DNA of 64,000 nucleotides from VRUE01 sp963701265 (lineage in GTDB: Bacteria; Actinomycetota; Thermoleophilia; Solirubrobacterales; 70-9), in NCBI GenBank assembly GCA_963701265.1, contig OY969581.1, positions 1,922,001 to 1,986,000 of the forward strand, read 5' to 3'. Shown here piece by piece: positions 51,880 to 60,257 of the stretch; the first letter of the stretch is position 1; every line of letters begins with the position of its first letter. The notes beneath the pieces are model-generated. The model saw only the letters and a list, made by a program, of their open reading frames with translations, was not told the DNA's origin and searched no databases. A program made the position numbers and the translations under genes.

Positions 51880-52974
51880 GTGGCGCGGAGAGTAATAAGC
51901 ATTCTTTCGCCGGTGGCTCTGCTGCTGCTCGTCTTCATGGGTGCAGTCGCAACGGCCTCGCCGCCTGGCCCCCGGTTGGCGGTTGTCAGCCTGCGGGACC
52001 CCGAATGGACCCAGCTCTACACCGTCGATCCTGAGGGCGGCGCCCGCCAATCGCTCTACTCCCTCAGCGCCGCGAAAGCACCTCGGGCGGTGTACCCGTG
52101 GTCGGCTCCCTCCTGGTCGCCAGACGGCAAGCGAATCGCGTTCACGGCGCTGAACGAAGCTCTCCCCGAGTTCGGCCGCACCGGCACGAGCCTGGCCTCG
52201 ATCTCGGTCGAGGGAGGTGCAGTGAAGCCGATTCCGGGCAGCGGGAACGGATACGACCCGGTGTACTCACCAGACGGGCGCACGATCGCCTTCGCAAGGC
52301 AGCAGGAACGCCACGGCAGGTCGGAAGGGGAGGACGACTTCGAGAGCGTCTCGATTTGGCTCGCTGACTTGCAGACCGGGAAGTCGAGGGCCTTGACGCC
52401 TTGGCGCAACGACGTCTTCCTCTTTCCCGCGTCGTTCTCGCCCGACGGCTCACGCCTGGCGGTCAGCCGGAGAATCGACGACAAGCCCACCGAAGCCGCG
52501 GAGATCGGCCTTGACGGCAAATCGATCAGGGTCCTGGCCCGCAATGCCTACGAACCCATCTACTCGCCCGACGGCCGCTCGATCGCCCTCCTCCGTGGCC
52601 GACTGAAAGAAGTCACGAGACACTTCCCGCCGAGCGGAAGTCTCCGCCTCGCAGCGCGCCTCACCGACATCTTCGTGATGCAAGCCTCCGGCGGCGGCCT
52701 GCGGCAGCTGACCCACACCAAGCGGGCGGTCGAGGAGGCTCCGCGCTGGGACCCCTCAGGGCAACGCCTCGCCTACACGGACTGGCGGCCGTTCGATTAT
52801 GGAAAGGAGTCCGCCGAAGTCCAAGAATCGGTCGGGTACGAATTCAGCAAGAGCGTCCGGGTGATCAACGCCGACGGAACCTGCCCGACGACGATCCTCT
52901 CAGGGCTGGACTCGATTCACTACGCCGCGGTCTGGCAGCCCGGTGAACGCGGGTCGGCACCAATCAGCTGCTGA
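51880..52974 (+). CDS. TolB-like beta-propeller (PD40 repeats), exported
   Basis: A 364-residue protein with an N-terminal membrane/signal segment (ISILSPVALLLLVFMGAVATA). It has at least four PD40 propeller blades with the SPDG signature: PSWSPDGKRIAFT, PVYSPDGRTIAFAR, ASFSPDGSRLAVSR and PIYSPDGRSIALL, plus RWDPSGQRLAYTDW. TolB-type propellers bind proteins at the cell surface. GTG 51880 is chosen for its GGAG upstream; it could start 14 codons earlier. It shows no enzymatic motif. Confidence 0.8.
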   Translation: MARRVISILSPVALLLLVFMGAVATASPPGPRLAVVSLRDPEWTQLYTVDPEGGARQSLYSLSAAKAPRAVYPWSAPSWSPDGKRIAFTALNEALPEFGRTGTSLASISVEGGAVKPIPGSGNGYDPVYSPDGRTIAFARQQERHGRSEGEDDFESVSIWLADLQTGKSRALTPWRNDVFLFPASFSPDGSRLAVSRRIDDKPTEAAEIGLDGKSIRVLARNAYEPIYSPDGRSIALLRGRLKEVTRHFPPSGSLRLAARLTDIFVMQASGGGLRQLTHTKRAVEEAPRWDPSGQRLAYTDWRPFDYGKESAEVQESVGYEFSKSVRVINADGTCPTTILSGLDSIHYAAVWQPGERGSAPISC

Positions 52975-53031
52975 CCCAGGCCGGCCACGCGGAATGAGCC
53001 AGGTCCTCACCATGCGAGGCAAGCGCTGCTA

Positions 53032-53105
53032 TCGGGGAGACAGGATTTGAACCTGCGACCGCTCGGCCCCCAGCCGAGTGCGCTACCAGACTGCGCCACT
53101 CCCCG
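53032..53105 (-). tRNA. tRNA-Pro(GGG)
   Basis: A 74-nt cloverleaf on the minus strand: acceptor CGGGGAG/CTCCCCG with discriminator A, anticodon loop with GGG on stem CTCGG/CCGAG, T-loop GGTTCAAATCC. Confidence 0.95.
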
Positions 53106-53135
53106 TGGCTGAATTACATTCTTACGGATTCATCT

Positions 53136-53206
53136 GCGGCGGTAGCTCAACGGTAGAGCCTCAGCCTTCCAAGCTGATGACGCGAGTTCGATTCTCGTCC
53201 GCCGCT
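53136..53206 (+). tRNA. tRNA-Gly(TCC)
   Basis: A 71-nt cloverleaf: acceptor GCGGCGG/CCGCCGC with discriminator T, anticodon loop CTTCCAA on CAGC/GCTG, T-arm AGTTCGATTCT. Confidence 0.95.
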
Positions 53207-53247
53207 TCTCTCCTCCTCTAGCCCGCCGCGGCCTCAAGGCTGGCGCG

Positions 53248-54483
53248 ATGCGGTCGATGCAGAGGTCTATGCGCGATCGTCCGGGAAGACTCCTCGCGGT
53301 GCTACTCGCCGTGGCAGCGTGCCTGCCAATTGCTGCCGGTTGCGGCGGATCCGGCGACCAAGGCTCGACGGCCGACGGCGACGCCGCGCTCGTGCCCTGG
53401 CCGCTCTTCGGCCGCGTCCCCGAGCGCACGCACTACCTGCCGGCCAAGGAGCGCTTCCTCGATCCGCCGCTGAAGGAAGCGTGGTCGATCAACACGCATG
53501 CGCTGATCGAGTTCCCGCCGGCGGTCGCAGGGGGCGTTGCCTACGTGGTCAACAAGTACGGCAACGCCAAGGCGGTGCGGCTCAGCAATCGCAAGATCCT
53601 CTGGGAACGGAACACCAACCCGAAGGACGCCGGCAAACCGACCGACGTGACCGGGCCGGTCTACCACGAAGGCAAGGTCTTCTTCGCCTATGTCGACGGC
53701 GACTTGGTGGCGGTCGACGCCAAGAGCGGCGTGGAAGTCTGGAAGCGCAAGCTCGTCGGCCACCTCGAATCCTCGCCAATGGCAGTTGGCGGCACCCTCT
53801 ATCTCGGCACCGACAAGACCAACGTCGTCGCGGTACGGGCCGCCGATGGCAAGGTGCTCTGGCAGTTCAACTCACCGGCGGCGATCAAAGCGAGCCCCAG
53901 CTTCCACGATGGCCGCCTCTACGTCGCCGACTACGAGAGCGGCGTGTTCTGCCTCGACGCCGGGAACGGCAAGCTGATCTGGCGCACCAACACCTCGCAG
54001 GTGGCGCCCTTCGGCGAGGGCGGCTTCTACTCGTCGCCGGCTGTCGCCTTCGGTCGCGTCTACGCCGCCCGCGACGACGGCACCGTCTTCGCCTTCAACG
54101 AAAAGAGCGGCAAGGTCGCCTGGTCCTTCCCCACCAACAACTTCGTCTACGGCTCGCCTGCCGTCGCCCACGTGCCCGGCACACCGCCCAGCGTCTACAT
54201 CGGCTCCTACGACGAGCATTTCTACGCGCTCGACGCGCGCAATGGCAAGCAGCGCTGGCGCTACGACGTTGGCGGGCCGGTGCCCGGTACGGCGACCGTG
54301 ATCGGCCACACCGTCTACACCTCGAGCTTCAAGACCCGCGAGGCGATCGGCATCGACACCCGCACCCACCACAAGACCTTCGAGCTGGACCAAGCCGGCT
54401 ACACGCCGATGGTCTCCGACGGCCGCCGTCTCTACCTGATCGGCTACTACGAGTTGATCGGCCTACAGCCGACGCGGCCCTAG
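53248..54483 (+). CDS. PQQ-like beta-propeller lipoprotein (BamB-like)
   Basis: A 411-residue lipoprotein with lipobox LPIAAGCGG. The body has about seven propeller blades with the PQQ-like consensus (G.VYV....G.v.ALDa.tGk..W): GKVFFAYVDGDLVAVDAKSGVEVWKR, GTLYLGTDKTNVVAVRAADGKVLWQF, GRLYVADYESGVFCLDAGNGKLIWR and GRVYAARDDGTVFAFNEKSGKVAW. No PQQ-dehydrogenase catalytic residues are seen, so it is a binding propeller. It is probably anchored on the outer face of the membrane. ATG 53248. Confidence 0.87.
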   Translation: MRSMQRSMRDRPGRLLAVLLAVAACLPIAAGCGGSGDQGSTADGDAALVPWPLFGRVPERTHYLPAKERFLDPPLKEAWSINTHALIEFPPAVAGGVAYVVNKYGNAKAVRLSNRKILWERNTNPKDAGKPTDVTGPVYHEGKVFFAYVDGDLVAVDAKSGVEVWKRKLVGHLESSPMAVGGTLYLGTDKTNVVAVRAADGKVLWQFNSPAAIKASPSFHDGRLYVADYESGVFCLDAGNGKLIWRTNTSQVAPFGEGGFYSSPAVAFGRVYAARDDGTVFAFNEKSGKVAWSFPTNNFVYGSPAVAHVPGTPPSVYIGSYDEHFYALDARNGKQRWRYDVGGPVPGTATVIGHTVYTSSFKTREAIGIDTRTHHKTFELDQAGYTPMVSDGRRLYLIGYYELIGLQPTRP

Positions 54484-54505
54484 CGGATCACCGAAACCGT
54501 GTCAG

Positions 54506-54522
54506 CCCGCGATATAGGCGGG
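54506..54522. terminator. Short GC hairpin after the propeller gene
   Basis: CCCGC (54506-54510) and GCGGG (54518-54522) around a 7-nt loop, between the stops of convergent genes. Confidence 0.35.
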
Positions 54523-54533
54523 TTGAGACGGAC

Positions 54534-55373
54534 TCAGTAGCCGGGCGGGTGGCGGGCGACGAAGCCGGCCGGTGGAACGCCGGCCACGTGCCAGCGGGGA
54601 CCGCTGCCGCGGGCGTCGCCGACTGTGTCCCAGCGCAGGCCTGCGATCACCGCGTAGACGTGGGAGGGGCTGGCGTAGATCGTGATCCAGCGCCCCTCGC
54701 CGGGTGCGCCCCAGGAGGCGAACTGGCCCGAGGTGAGCGGCTCGGCTAGAAGACCCCCGCCGGCAAGCGCGAAGCTGACCGCGCCCGAACAGTCGTAGCC
54801 GCGGTCATACCAGGAACCGTGCCCCCCGCCCCATACGTAGGGCCGGCCGACGATCGTATTGGCGCCGTTGATCGCGCCGGCGACGCGTTCGGGCGCCCCC
54901 GGCGGCGAGAGAGCGATGCCGCTGACGTAGGTGGCGGTCGGGTCGCCGTATGAGTTGGGTGTGGCAGGGATGCGGGCGACCAGCGGTTCGCCGCGGGTCC
55001 CGGGCGGCGGTGGCACTTTGGTGCCGTTGGTACCGGCGGAGGCCGGCGGCAGCGGCACCTCACCGCTGGCATATTCCTCAAATGTCACCTCCCCCGGCTC
55101 GACTGACTGCTTGGCAACCTTCTCGGCCGTGGTCGCGCCCTCGTACTTGGCACCGAGGTAGACGAAGCTGCCTTCGATCGCGTCGAGCACGCCGGCCGCC
55201 TTCGCCGCCGTCATCAGTGCCTGGCCGAGTGGATCGTGGCTTTCGGGAGCTGCCTCCGCGGCCGCCGCACTTGCTGGGCTGAGGGCCGAGCTTCCTGGCA
55301 CCGTGGCAATTCCCGCGAGCAGCAGGCCGACGGCGCAAATCGCCGTCGCCAGCAGCCGCTTCACAGCCCTCAT
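54534..55373 (-). CDS. NlpC/P60-like secreted protein
   Basis: A 279-residue exported protein with signal peptide (LLATAICAVGLLLAGIATVPGSSA). A Pro/Gly-rich linker leads to a C-terminal papain-like fold with RPYVWGGGHGSWYDRGYDCSGAVSFAL, where Cys is the nucleophile. PSHVYAVIAGLRWDT follows, where His would be catalytic. NlpC/P60 enzymes cleave peptidoglycan stem peptides. The third polar residue is not obvious. It is divergent from a paralogue with the same core. ATG 55373 is preferred (GGGGTGAGC upstream); ATG 55388 is possible. Confidence 0.83.
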   Translation of the reverse strand: MRAVKRLLATAICAVGLLLAGIATVPGSSALSPASAAAAEAAPESHDPLGQALMTAAKAAGVLDAIEGSFVYLGAKYEGATTAEKVAKQSVEPGEVTFEEYASGEVPLPPASAGTNGTKVPPPPGTRGEPLVARIPATPNSYGDPTATYVSGIALSPPGAPERVAGAINGANTIVGRPYVWGGGHGSWYDRGYDCSGAVSFALAGGGLLAEPLTSGQFASWGAPGEGRWITIYASPSHVYAVIAGLRWDTVGDARGSGPRWHVAGVPPAGFVARHPPGY

Positions 55374-55459
55374 GCTCACCCCGCCCATGACTCAGGACTG
55401 TAGCCAGAGCGCGCTTTCGGCCAACCCAAGCCGGGCCGTCCGGCTACCCTCCGCTGCCG

Positions 55460-56014
55460 ATGCTCCTACGCAAACTCGGCCTCATCATCGTCACGGCTCT
55501 TGCCGGGCTCGCCCTCACGACGGCCGCCGCCGGCGCCGAACCGGCGCCGTGGGGCGCCGGCTGCATGCCGACCCCGGCCGGAGCCACGCGGACCAGCGCC
55601 AACTGCGGTGCCGAACTGGCCGGCGGGCACGCGATCGCCCCGCCCGCTGCACCGCTCGCGGTCAAACGGGCGATCGCTGCCGCCAACGAGATCGACGGCA
55701 GGCCCTACGTCTGGGGCGGCGGCCACGCCAGCTTCCTCTCGCACGGCTACGACTGCTCGGGCGCCGTCGGCTACGTCCTGCACGCCGCCGGCCTGCTTGA
55801 CCAGACAATGGTCTCCGGGCAGTTGGCCTACTGGGGCGAAAGCGGATTGGGCCGCTGGATCACCGTCTACGCCAACAACGAGCACGTCTTCATGGTCATC
55901 GCCGGGCTGCGCTTCGACACCCGCGACGACCCGCCCGGGGTGACCGGGCCGCGCTGGAAGCGCGCCAAAGTCGACCCTCGCCGCTTCGCGGCGCGCCACC
56001 CGCTCGGCCTCTAG
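55460..56014 (+). CDS. NlpC/P60-like secreted protein (short paralogue)
   Basis: A 184-residue exported protein: signal peptide (LLRKLGLIIVTALAGLALTTAAAGA) and the same catalytic core as its divergent neighbour (RPYVWGGGHASFLSHGYDCSGAVGYVLHAAGLL; NEHVFMVIAGLRFDT; RHPLGL at the end). It lacks the long linker. The shared YDCSGAV and HVF/HVY motifs mark Cys and His of the peptidase site. The two genes are an inverted duplicate pair separated by 86 bp, so they may share one promoter region. Confidence 0.83.
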   Translation: MLLRKLGLIIVTALAGLALTTAAAGAEPAPWGAGCMPTPAGATRTSANCGAELAGGHAIAPPAAPLAVKRAIAAANEIDGRPYVWGGGHASFLSHGYDCSGAVGYVLHAAGLLDQTMVSGQLAYWGESGLGRWITVYANNEHVFMVIAGLRFDTRDDPPGVTGPRWKRAKVDPRRFAARHPLGL

Positions 56015-56046
56015 CCGGACCCGACCCGGTAATGGAGTAGACCGCC

Positions 56047-56850
56047 CTACTCGACCAGGAAGCGGGTCGGCACGAAGGTCTGGGTCTCGACCGGCGGCCG
56101 CACGTAGGCGCGCTCCTGGCGCGGCGGCAGCTCAACCTTCTCCGACGGCACCGGCTCGTAGGGAATCTGTTCGAGCAGGTGGCTGATCAGGTTGAGGCGG
56201 GCGGTGCGCTTGTCGTCGGCCTCGACCACGAACCAGGGCGAGTCCTTGGTGTCGGTGTAGGCGAACATCTGGTCCTTGGCCTCGGCGTAGTCGACCCAGC
56301 GCGCCCGCGCCTCGAGGTCCATCGGGCTCAGCTTCCACTGCTTGCTCGGGTCCTCGATCCGGGCCTTGAAGCGGCGCTCCTGCTCCTCGTCGGAGATCGA
56401 GAGCCAGTACTTGATCAGGATCAGCCCCGAGCGCATCAGGATCCGCTCGAAGCTCGGGGTCGAGCGCATGAACTCCTGGTACTCGTCCTCCGTGCAGAAG
56501 CCCATCACCCGCTCGACGCCGGCGCGGTTGTACCAACTGCGGTCGAAGAGAACCATCTCGCCGCCGGCCGGCAGCTGGGCGACGTAGCGCTGGAAGTACC
56601 ACTCGCTGCGCTCCCGCTCGGTCGGCTTGCCGAGCGCGACCGTGCGCACCACGCGCGAGTTGGTCCGCTCGGTGATCCGCTTGATCACGCCGCCCTTGCC
56701 CGCAGTGTCGCGCCCCTCGAAGAGCACGGCAACCCGCAGCCCGGCGTGGACGATCCACTCCTGCAGCCGCACCAGCTCCTCCTGCAGGCGGGCCAGCTCC
56801 TTCTCGTACTGCTTCTTGGAGAGGACCTTGGGAGAGCCGTCACTCGACAT
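56047..56850 (-). CDS. ppk2: Polyphosphate kinase 2
   Basis: A 267-residue PPK2 family enzyme: Walker A VLFEGRDTAGKGG, lid RVVRTVALGKPTERERSEWYFQRY, Walker B LFDRSWYNRAGVERVMGF and C-terminal KARIEDPSKQWKLSPMDLEAR. It transfers phosphate between polyphosphate and nucleoside mono- or diphosphates; the direction cannot be inferred reliably. ATG 56850. It is convergent with the short NlpC gene. Confidence 0.93.
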   Translation of the reverse strand: MSSDGSPKVLSKKQYEKELARLQEELVRLQEWIVHAGLRVAVLFEGRDTAGKGGVIKRITERTNSRVVRTVALGKPTERERSEWYFQRYVAQLPAGGEMVLFDRSWYNRAGVERVMGFCTEDEYQEFMRSTPSFERILMRSGLILIKYWLSISDEEQERRFKARIEDPSKQWKLSPMDLEARARWVDYAEAKDQMFAYTDTKDSPWFVVEADDKRTARLNLISHLLEQIPYEPVPSEKVELPPRQERAYVRPPVETQTFVPTRFLVE

Positions 56851-56879
56851 CGCGCTCCAGCCTAAGCGAGGATGGGCGG

Positions 56880-57140
56880 ATGCCCCAACCCCGACGCCAG
56901 AAAAAACGCACCGAACGCGAGGATCACGGTTGGGTGATCTCGTTCGGCTGCAAAACCGCCGGCAAACTGATGCGCCTCAAGGTCGACACCGATCCCGCCA
57001 GCGACACGCGGCCGATCGAGGTCCCCTGCCCCTGCGGCGAGACCCACCGCGTAATCGTCTCGCCCTACCGGCGCCGGCGCGCTGCCGACGAGCCTTTCGA
57101 CCTCGAGGTCGTCTCGCTCGACGAGCTGCGGTCCGACTAG
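56880..57140 (+). CDS. Small hypothetical protein with CPCGETH motif
   Basis: An 86-residue basic protein: a charged N-terminus (PQPRRQKKRTERED), a strand WVISFGCKTAGKLMRLKV and the motif VPCPCGETHRVIVSPY with two Cys and a His, possibly zinc-binding together with the earlier Cys (FGCK). It lies divergent from ppk2 (29-bp gap). No family is recognised. Confidence 0.6.
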   Translation: MPQPRRQKKRTEREDHGWVISFGCKTAGKLMRLKVDTDPASDTRPIEVPCPCGETHRVIVSPYRRRRAADEPFDLEVVSLDELRSD

Positions 57141-57147
57141 CCCAAGC

Positions 57148-58023
57148 TCAGCCCAGCCCGAGCACCGCCATCGCCTGCGCCGCCATTGCGGACTCGCCCA
57201 GAGCGTTGGGGTGCACGATGACGGGATTGGTCCCCTGCAGAACCGGCTCCACCCAGCGGACGCCGATCGGCTTGCAGGCATCGTGCCCTTCTGAGACCGC
57301 GTTGAGGTCGACATAGGTTGAACCGGTAGCTGCGGCAGCGCGGCGGACAGCGTCGTTGAGCGTTGCCTGAATGCCCCTCACGTAGGGAACGTCGCCTTTG
57401 GCGACCGGCATCTTGGTGAAGCAGCTGCCGCTCGCGGGCATGATCCAGGGGTAGCCGAGGACCCCGACCTGCGCCGCCGGCGCCTTGGCCCTGACTGCGT
57501 CGAGCGCTTTGACCAGCGCGGGATAGGTCGTGGTGTTGATCGTGTCTTCGAACGAGGACCCGTAACGGTCCTTGCATGGGCTGCCCTGGCCGAGCGTAGA
57601 GAGGCCGGCAGTGCCACAGGAGAGGATCGCGTTGATGAAGACGCCACTGTCGTTGCCGCCGATGGTCATCGTGACCAGCTGCGTGTCGGGCTTTACGGCC
57701 TCGAGCTGCGGCGCGGTGCCCGGATACTGCGATTCGAAGAAATCACCCGTCTCGGCGGCCCCACAGGTGACGTCCTTGAGCTGCGCGCCGGTGGCGCCGG
57801 CGATCACGTGCGGGTAGTTGCGCGTCGAGCGCAGGCACTGCGGCGCCGAGAGATCGAGCGGCAGCACCCCGGAGGCGGCGCTGTAGGAGTCCCCGAGCGC
57901 CACGTATCGAAGCGAGCCGGCCGCCTGCGCCGATGCGGCAAAAGCGAGCGCGAGGATCGCGACCAGGGCTGGGACCAATGCATGGCGGATGTGAGCTCGG
58001 CGACGTCGCACAGTCGTTCTCAT
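57148..58023 (-). CDS. Secreted SGNH/GDSL lipase-like hydrolase
   Basis: A 291-residue exported esterase. The signal peptide (ALVPALVAILALAFAASAQA) is followed by block I LRYVALGDSYSAASG (Ser nucleophile), block III TIGGNDSG (Gly/Asn oxyanion) and block V IVHPNALGESAMA (catalytic His). Four or more cysteines form the disulfide pattern of Streptomyces GDSL lipases. The likely role is extracellular esterase or lipase. ATG 58023. Confidence 0.9.
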   Translation of the reverse strand: MRTTVRRRRAHIRHALVPALVAILALAFAASAQAAGSLRYVALGDSYSAASGVLPLDLSAPQCLRSTRNYPHVIAGATGAQLKDVTCGAAETGDFFESQYPGTAPQLEAVKPDTQLVTMTIGGNDSGVFINAILSCGTAGLSTLGQGSPCKDRYGSSFEDTINTTTYPALVKALDAVRAKAPAAQVGVLGYPWIMPASGSCFTKMPVAKGDVPYVRGIQATLNDAVRRAAAATGSTYVDLNAVSEGHDACKPIGVRWVEPVLQGTNPVIVHPNALGESAMAAQAMAVLGLG

Positions 58024-58044
58024 GACTGGTCCCAGCCAACCCGT

Positions 58045-58119
58045 TCAGCGAACCCTCTGAAAGAGGTAGATCACAAGCAGCACCAAGATGATGACCACGA
58101 GAATGGCGACGATCGACAC
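58045..58119 (-). CDS. 24-aa hydrophobic membrane peptide
   Basis: GTG 58119 follows a strong GGAGGGG site and encodes MSIVAILVVIILVLLVIYLF followed by a basic end (QRVR) and TGA. It is a single transmembrane span with inside-positive C-terminus. Such peptides occur as stand-alone genes in bacteria; function unknown. The good ribosome site is the main support. Confidence 0.5.
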   Translation of the reverse strand: MSIVAILVVIILVLLVIYLFQRVR

Positions 58120-58218
58120 GGTTCCCCTCCGATTGTTTGTCGGCCCGGCAATTGCCGGGCCGAGTTGCATGCTGCGTACCCCGTGACTGCGGCCCGTAAA
58201 CGGAGTCGACCGACTCGA

Positions 58219-58494
58219 TCAGTCGGACTCCGGAGCTTCCTCCCCGGGCCAGGAGCCGGTTACCCCGGCAAAGCTGCGCCGGGTGCCGTGATCGACCAAG
58301 CCCTTGACCAGACGGAAGATCGCGCCCTCGAACGCGAGCGCCGCGATCAACTTTGGCCAAGAGAATTCACGGTGCTCCGGGCGGGGCGGCTCCTCGTCGT
58401 CGACCACTGCCCAGAGGCGTTCGAAGATCTTCTTTCCGACCATCCCGGCGAGCAGACCGGCGATGACGCTAATTGGCGTGAAGACGAATTTCAT
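58219..58494 (-). CDS. DUF4235-family membrane protein
   Basis: A 91-residue protein: hydrophobic N-terminus FTPISVIAGLLAGMVGKKIFERLWAV, an acidic-proline linker DDEEPPRPEHRE, an amphipathic helix KLIAALAFEGAIFRLVKGLVDHG and WPGEE. This is the DUF4235 pattern, a small actinobacterial membrane protein of unknown role. It is the last chromosomal gene before the tRNA-Trp fragment. Confidence 0.82.
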   Translation of the reverse strand: MKFVFTPISVIAGLLAGMVGKKIFERLWAVVDDEEPPRPEHREFSWPKLIAALAFEGAIFRLVKGLVDHGTRRSFAGVTGSWPGEEAPESD

Positions 58495-58631
58495 TGAATG
58501 CCGGACAACGTGTCCCGGCGTAGGCGCAATACCCGACTGAACCCCATTCCAACCGACCCAGTCCGGATCCTCAGCGGCAAGCGAGCAAGCTGGTGCTCGA
58601 ACTGCTGCGCTGATATCGCCGGTCCTTGAAG

Positions 58632-58677
58632 CGGGGCAGCCAGGACTCGAACCTGGAATCGCCGGTTTTGGAGACCG
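58632..58677 (-). other. tRNA-Trp 3' fragment (probable attachment site)
   Basis: On the minus strand the sequence reads CGGTCTCCAAAACCGG (anticodon loop CTCCAAA, Trp), then T-arm CCAGGTTCGAGTCCTGG and acceptor end CTGCCCC with discriminator G. Upstream there is no D-arm and no 5' acceptor strand GGGGCAG. A 3' half of a tRNA with an intact end is the usual left attachment scar of an element inserted in a tRNA gene. Confidence 0.75.
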
Positions 58678-58757
58678 TTAACTCCCTTAATGACTTGGCT
58701 TCCCAAGCTGGATTCCGAGGGTAAAAATGCCCGGGGGAATGTCTAGGGGAATGAAAG

Positions 58758-60257
58758 CTAGGCTCCCCCGCCCCCCGGGCGGAGCACGTAGCGGGTGGAG
58801 TTATTCAGGCGATAGCCCCGTCCATACACGCTCTCGATCGCATTCTCAACCTCGAGGACTTCTTCGATCTTGCTGCGGAGAACGCTCACGCGCTGCGTCA
58901 ATTGCTGGTCGTCGGTGTTCGGGCCAAGAGACGCTCTTAGGTCGGCGCGAGAGGTGATGTCGTCGTCCCCAGCTGCGAGCAACTCGCTGATCAGAGCCTG
59001 CTCGCTACGGGTGAGCTGGAGCACCACATCGTCGGCGGAATCGGCAAGCACCAGGCTCGCCCTCGACATGCGAGGTTGCGACTGCGAATCGACGGTGTAG
59101 CGGGGTCGACTGACTTCCAGAGCCCGGCGATCGGCGAGATATGAGAGCAGGGCCGCTCGCAGGGCACCGGATGGCATCGTTACGACGGCGGATCCGTCCA
59201 CGCGTCGGATCAGGCCTTCTTCCTCCAAGATCTCTGCCAGATCGACGTCTGGTTCGACCGAACCGCCCGCTGCGAGCTCTTCCAACGCAGCAAGGCCCTT
59301 GCGGTCAACGGGATCGATCCTCCGAAAAGCATCCACCAAGAACCCCTGCAAGCCGTCGCTGAGCTGGCCTTCAACCTCGTGCCGTCGCTCCGCATCATCA
59401 TCGCCCCCGACCGTGAGCAGCCGCAGGCCGGCATTCTGCATCACGAGAGGATGCCCGTCGGCGAGCTCGACCAGCCAATCAACCTCGACCGGGCTCAGCT
59501 TCCTCTCGCCTTCGGTGCCTTCGGAGGAGCCTGCCTTCTGGACGAACCCCCGCACCTCAGCCTCGTCGAGCAATTCCAGTGTCGTGCGCGTCGCATTTCC
59601 CCGCGTCAGCATTTGAGACAAAACGTCCAGAGTCTCGATCATCTTCAGGCGCCTTGCCCTCGGCCTCACTTCCCTGGCCGGCCCGGTCGCGCCAAAGGCG
59701 AGGACCACCGATATCGGAATCTGTTCATTCAGCTTGGCCAGTGCCCCCATCGCCGTATCGCTCCACTTCTGCCGCCCACGATCATCACCGCGACCCGTCG
59801 TTAGCAGGTGCTCTCCCCGGTCGGCGAGGAGGACGAAGGAGTGCTCTTCCTCTTTCAGTTCCTTCATCCTCGCCACGATCCCGGCAAAGGCCGCAGGGCC
59901 TTCCCGCAGGTCTGGCACTGGCAGATCGTGGGCGTGGACCTCAGCGACGATTGCGTCGTAGATGACTTTCTCCGCCCGGCCGTCTCCTTGGTGCCGCAGC
60001 GTCAGGTCGATGTAGGGCGCGATCAGGCGGCCCCGAGATTTCTCGAGCGCCGGATGCTGAACCTTGCCTCGCGAAATCGCCCGCAGGTAGTGAAGCATCG
60101 ACGTGCGGCCGATCTTGCTCGGCCCCTCCAAGGACTGCAGTGGAGGGGCCGGCTCAAGGGCCCTACTCAGCACCTCCCCAGCCTCTTCCCGACGGCCGAC
60201 GAAGGCAAAGGGCGAGACGGGAGCCAGGGTAAATGCGGTCGACTCCTCGACCATCAT
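58758..60257 (-). CDS. ATPase-like protein with C-terminal OmpR-type winged helix
   Basis: A 499-residue protein. Residues 15-380 look like a STAND/AAA_16 ATPase: FVGRREEAGEVL, Walker A-like GPSKIGRTS (the Lys is Arg51), FVLLADRGEHLL as Walker B-like strand, and a helical sensor region with ADGHPLVMQNAGLRLL. Residues 405-490 are a PhoB/OmpR-type winged helix (LTRSEQALISELLAAGDDDITSRADLR..RVSVLRSKIEEVL..SVYGRGYRL). Its ATG shares bases with the stop of the upstream gene (ATGA), so the two are made together. It is probably the DNA-binding output or regulator of the system. The Arg for Lys change suggests weak or no ATP hydrolysis. Confidence 0.82.
   Translation of the reverse strand: MMVEESTAFTLAPVSPFAFVGRREEAGEVLSRALEPAPPLQSLEGPSKIGRTSMLHYLRAISRGKVQHPALEKSRGRLIAPYIDLTLRHQGDGRAEKVIYDAIVAEVHAHDLPVPDLREGPAAFAGIVARMKELKEEEHSFVLLADRGEHLLTTGRGDDRGRQKWSDTAMGALAKLNEQIPISVVLAFGATGPAREVRPRARRLKMIETLDVLSQMLTRGNATRTTLELLDEAEVRGFVQKAGSSEGTEGERKLSPVEVDWLVELADGHPLVMQNAGLRLLTVGGDDDAERRHEVEGQLSDGLQGFLVDAFRRIDPVDRKGLAALEELAAGGSVEPDVDLAEILEEEGLIRRVDGSAVVTMPSGALRAALLSYLADRRALEVSRPRYTVDSQSQPRMSRASLVLADSADDVVLQLTRSEQALISELLAAGDDDITSRADLRASLGPNTDDQQLTQRVSVLRSKIEEVLEVENAIESVYGRGYRLNNSTRYVLRPGGGGA

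Noticed and set aside
58632..58710. A complete, unusual tRNA at this place
   Set aside because: No D-arm or 5' acceptor strand can be found upstream of the anticodon stem, so only a 3' half is present.
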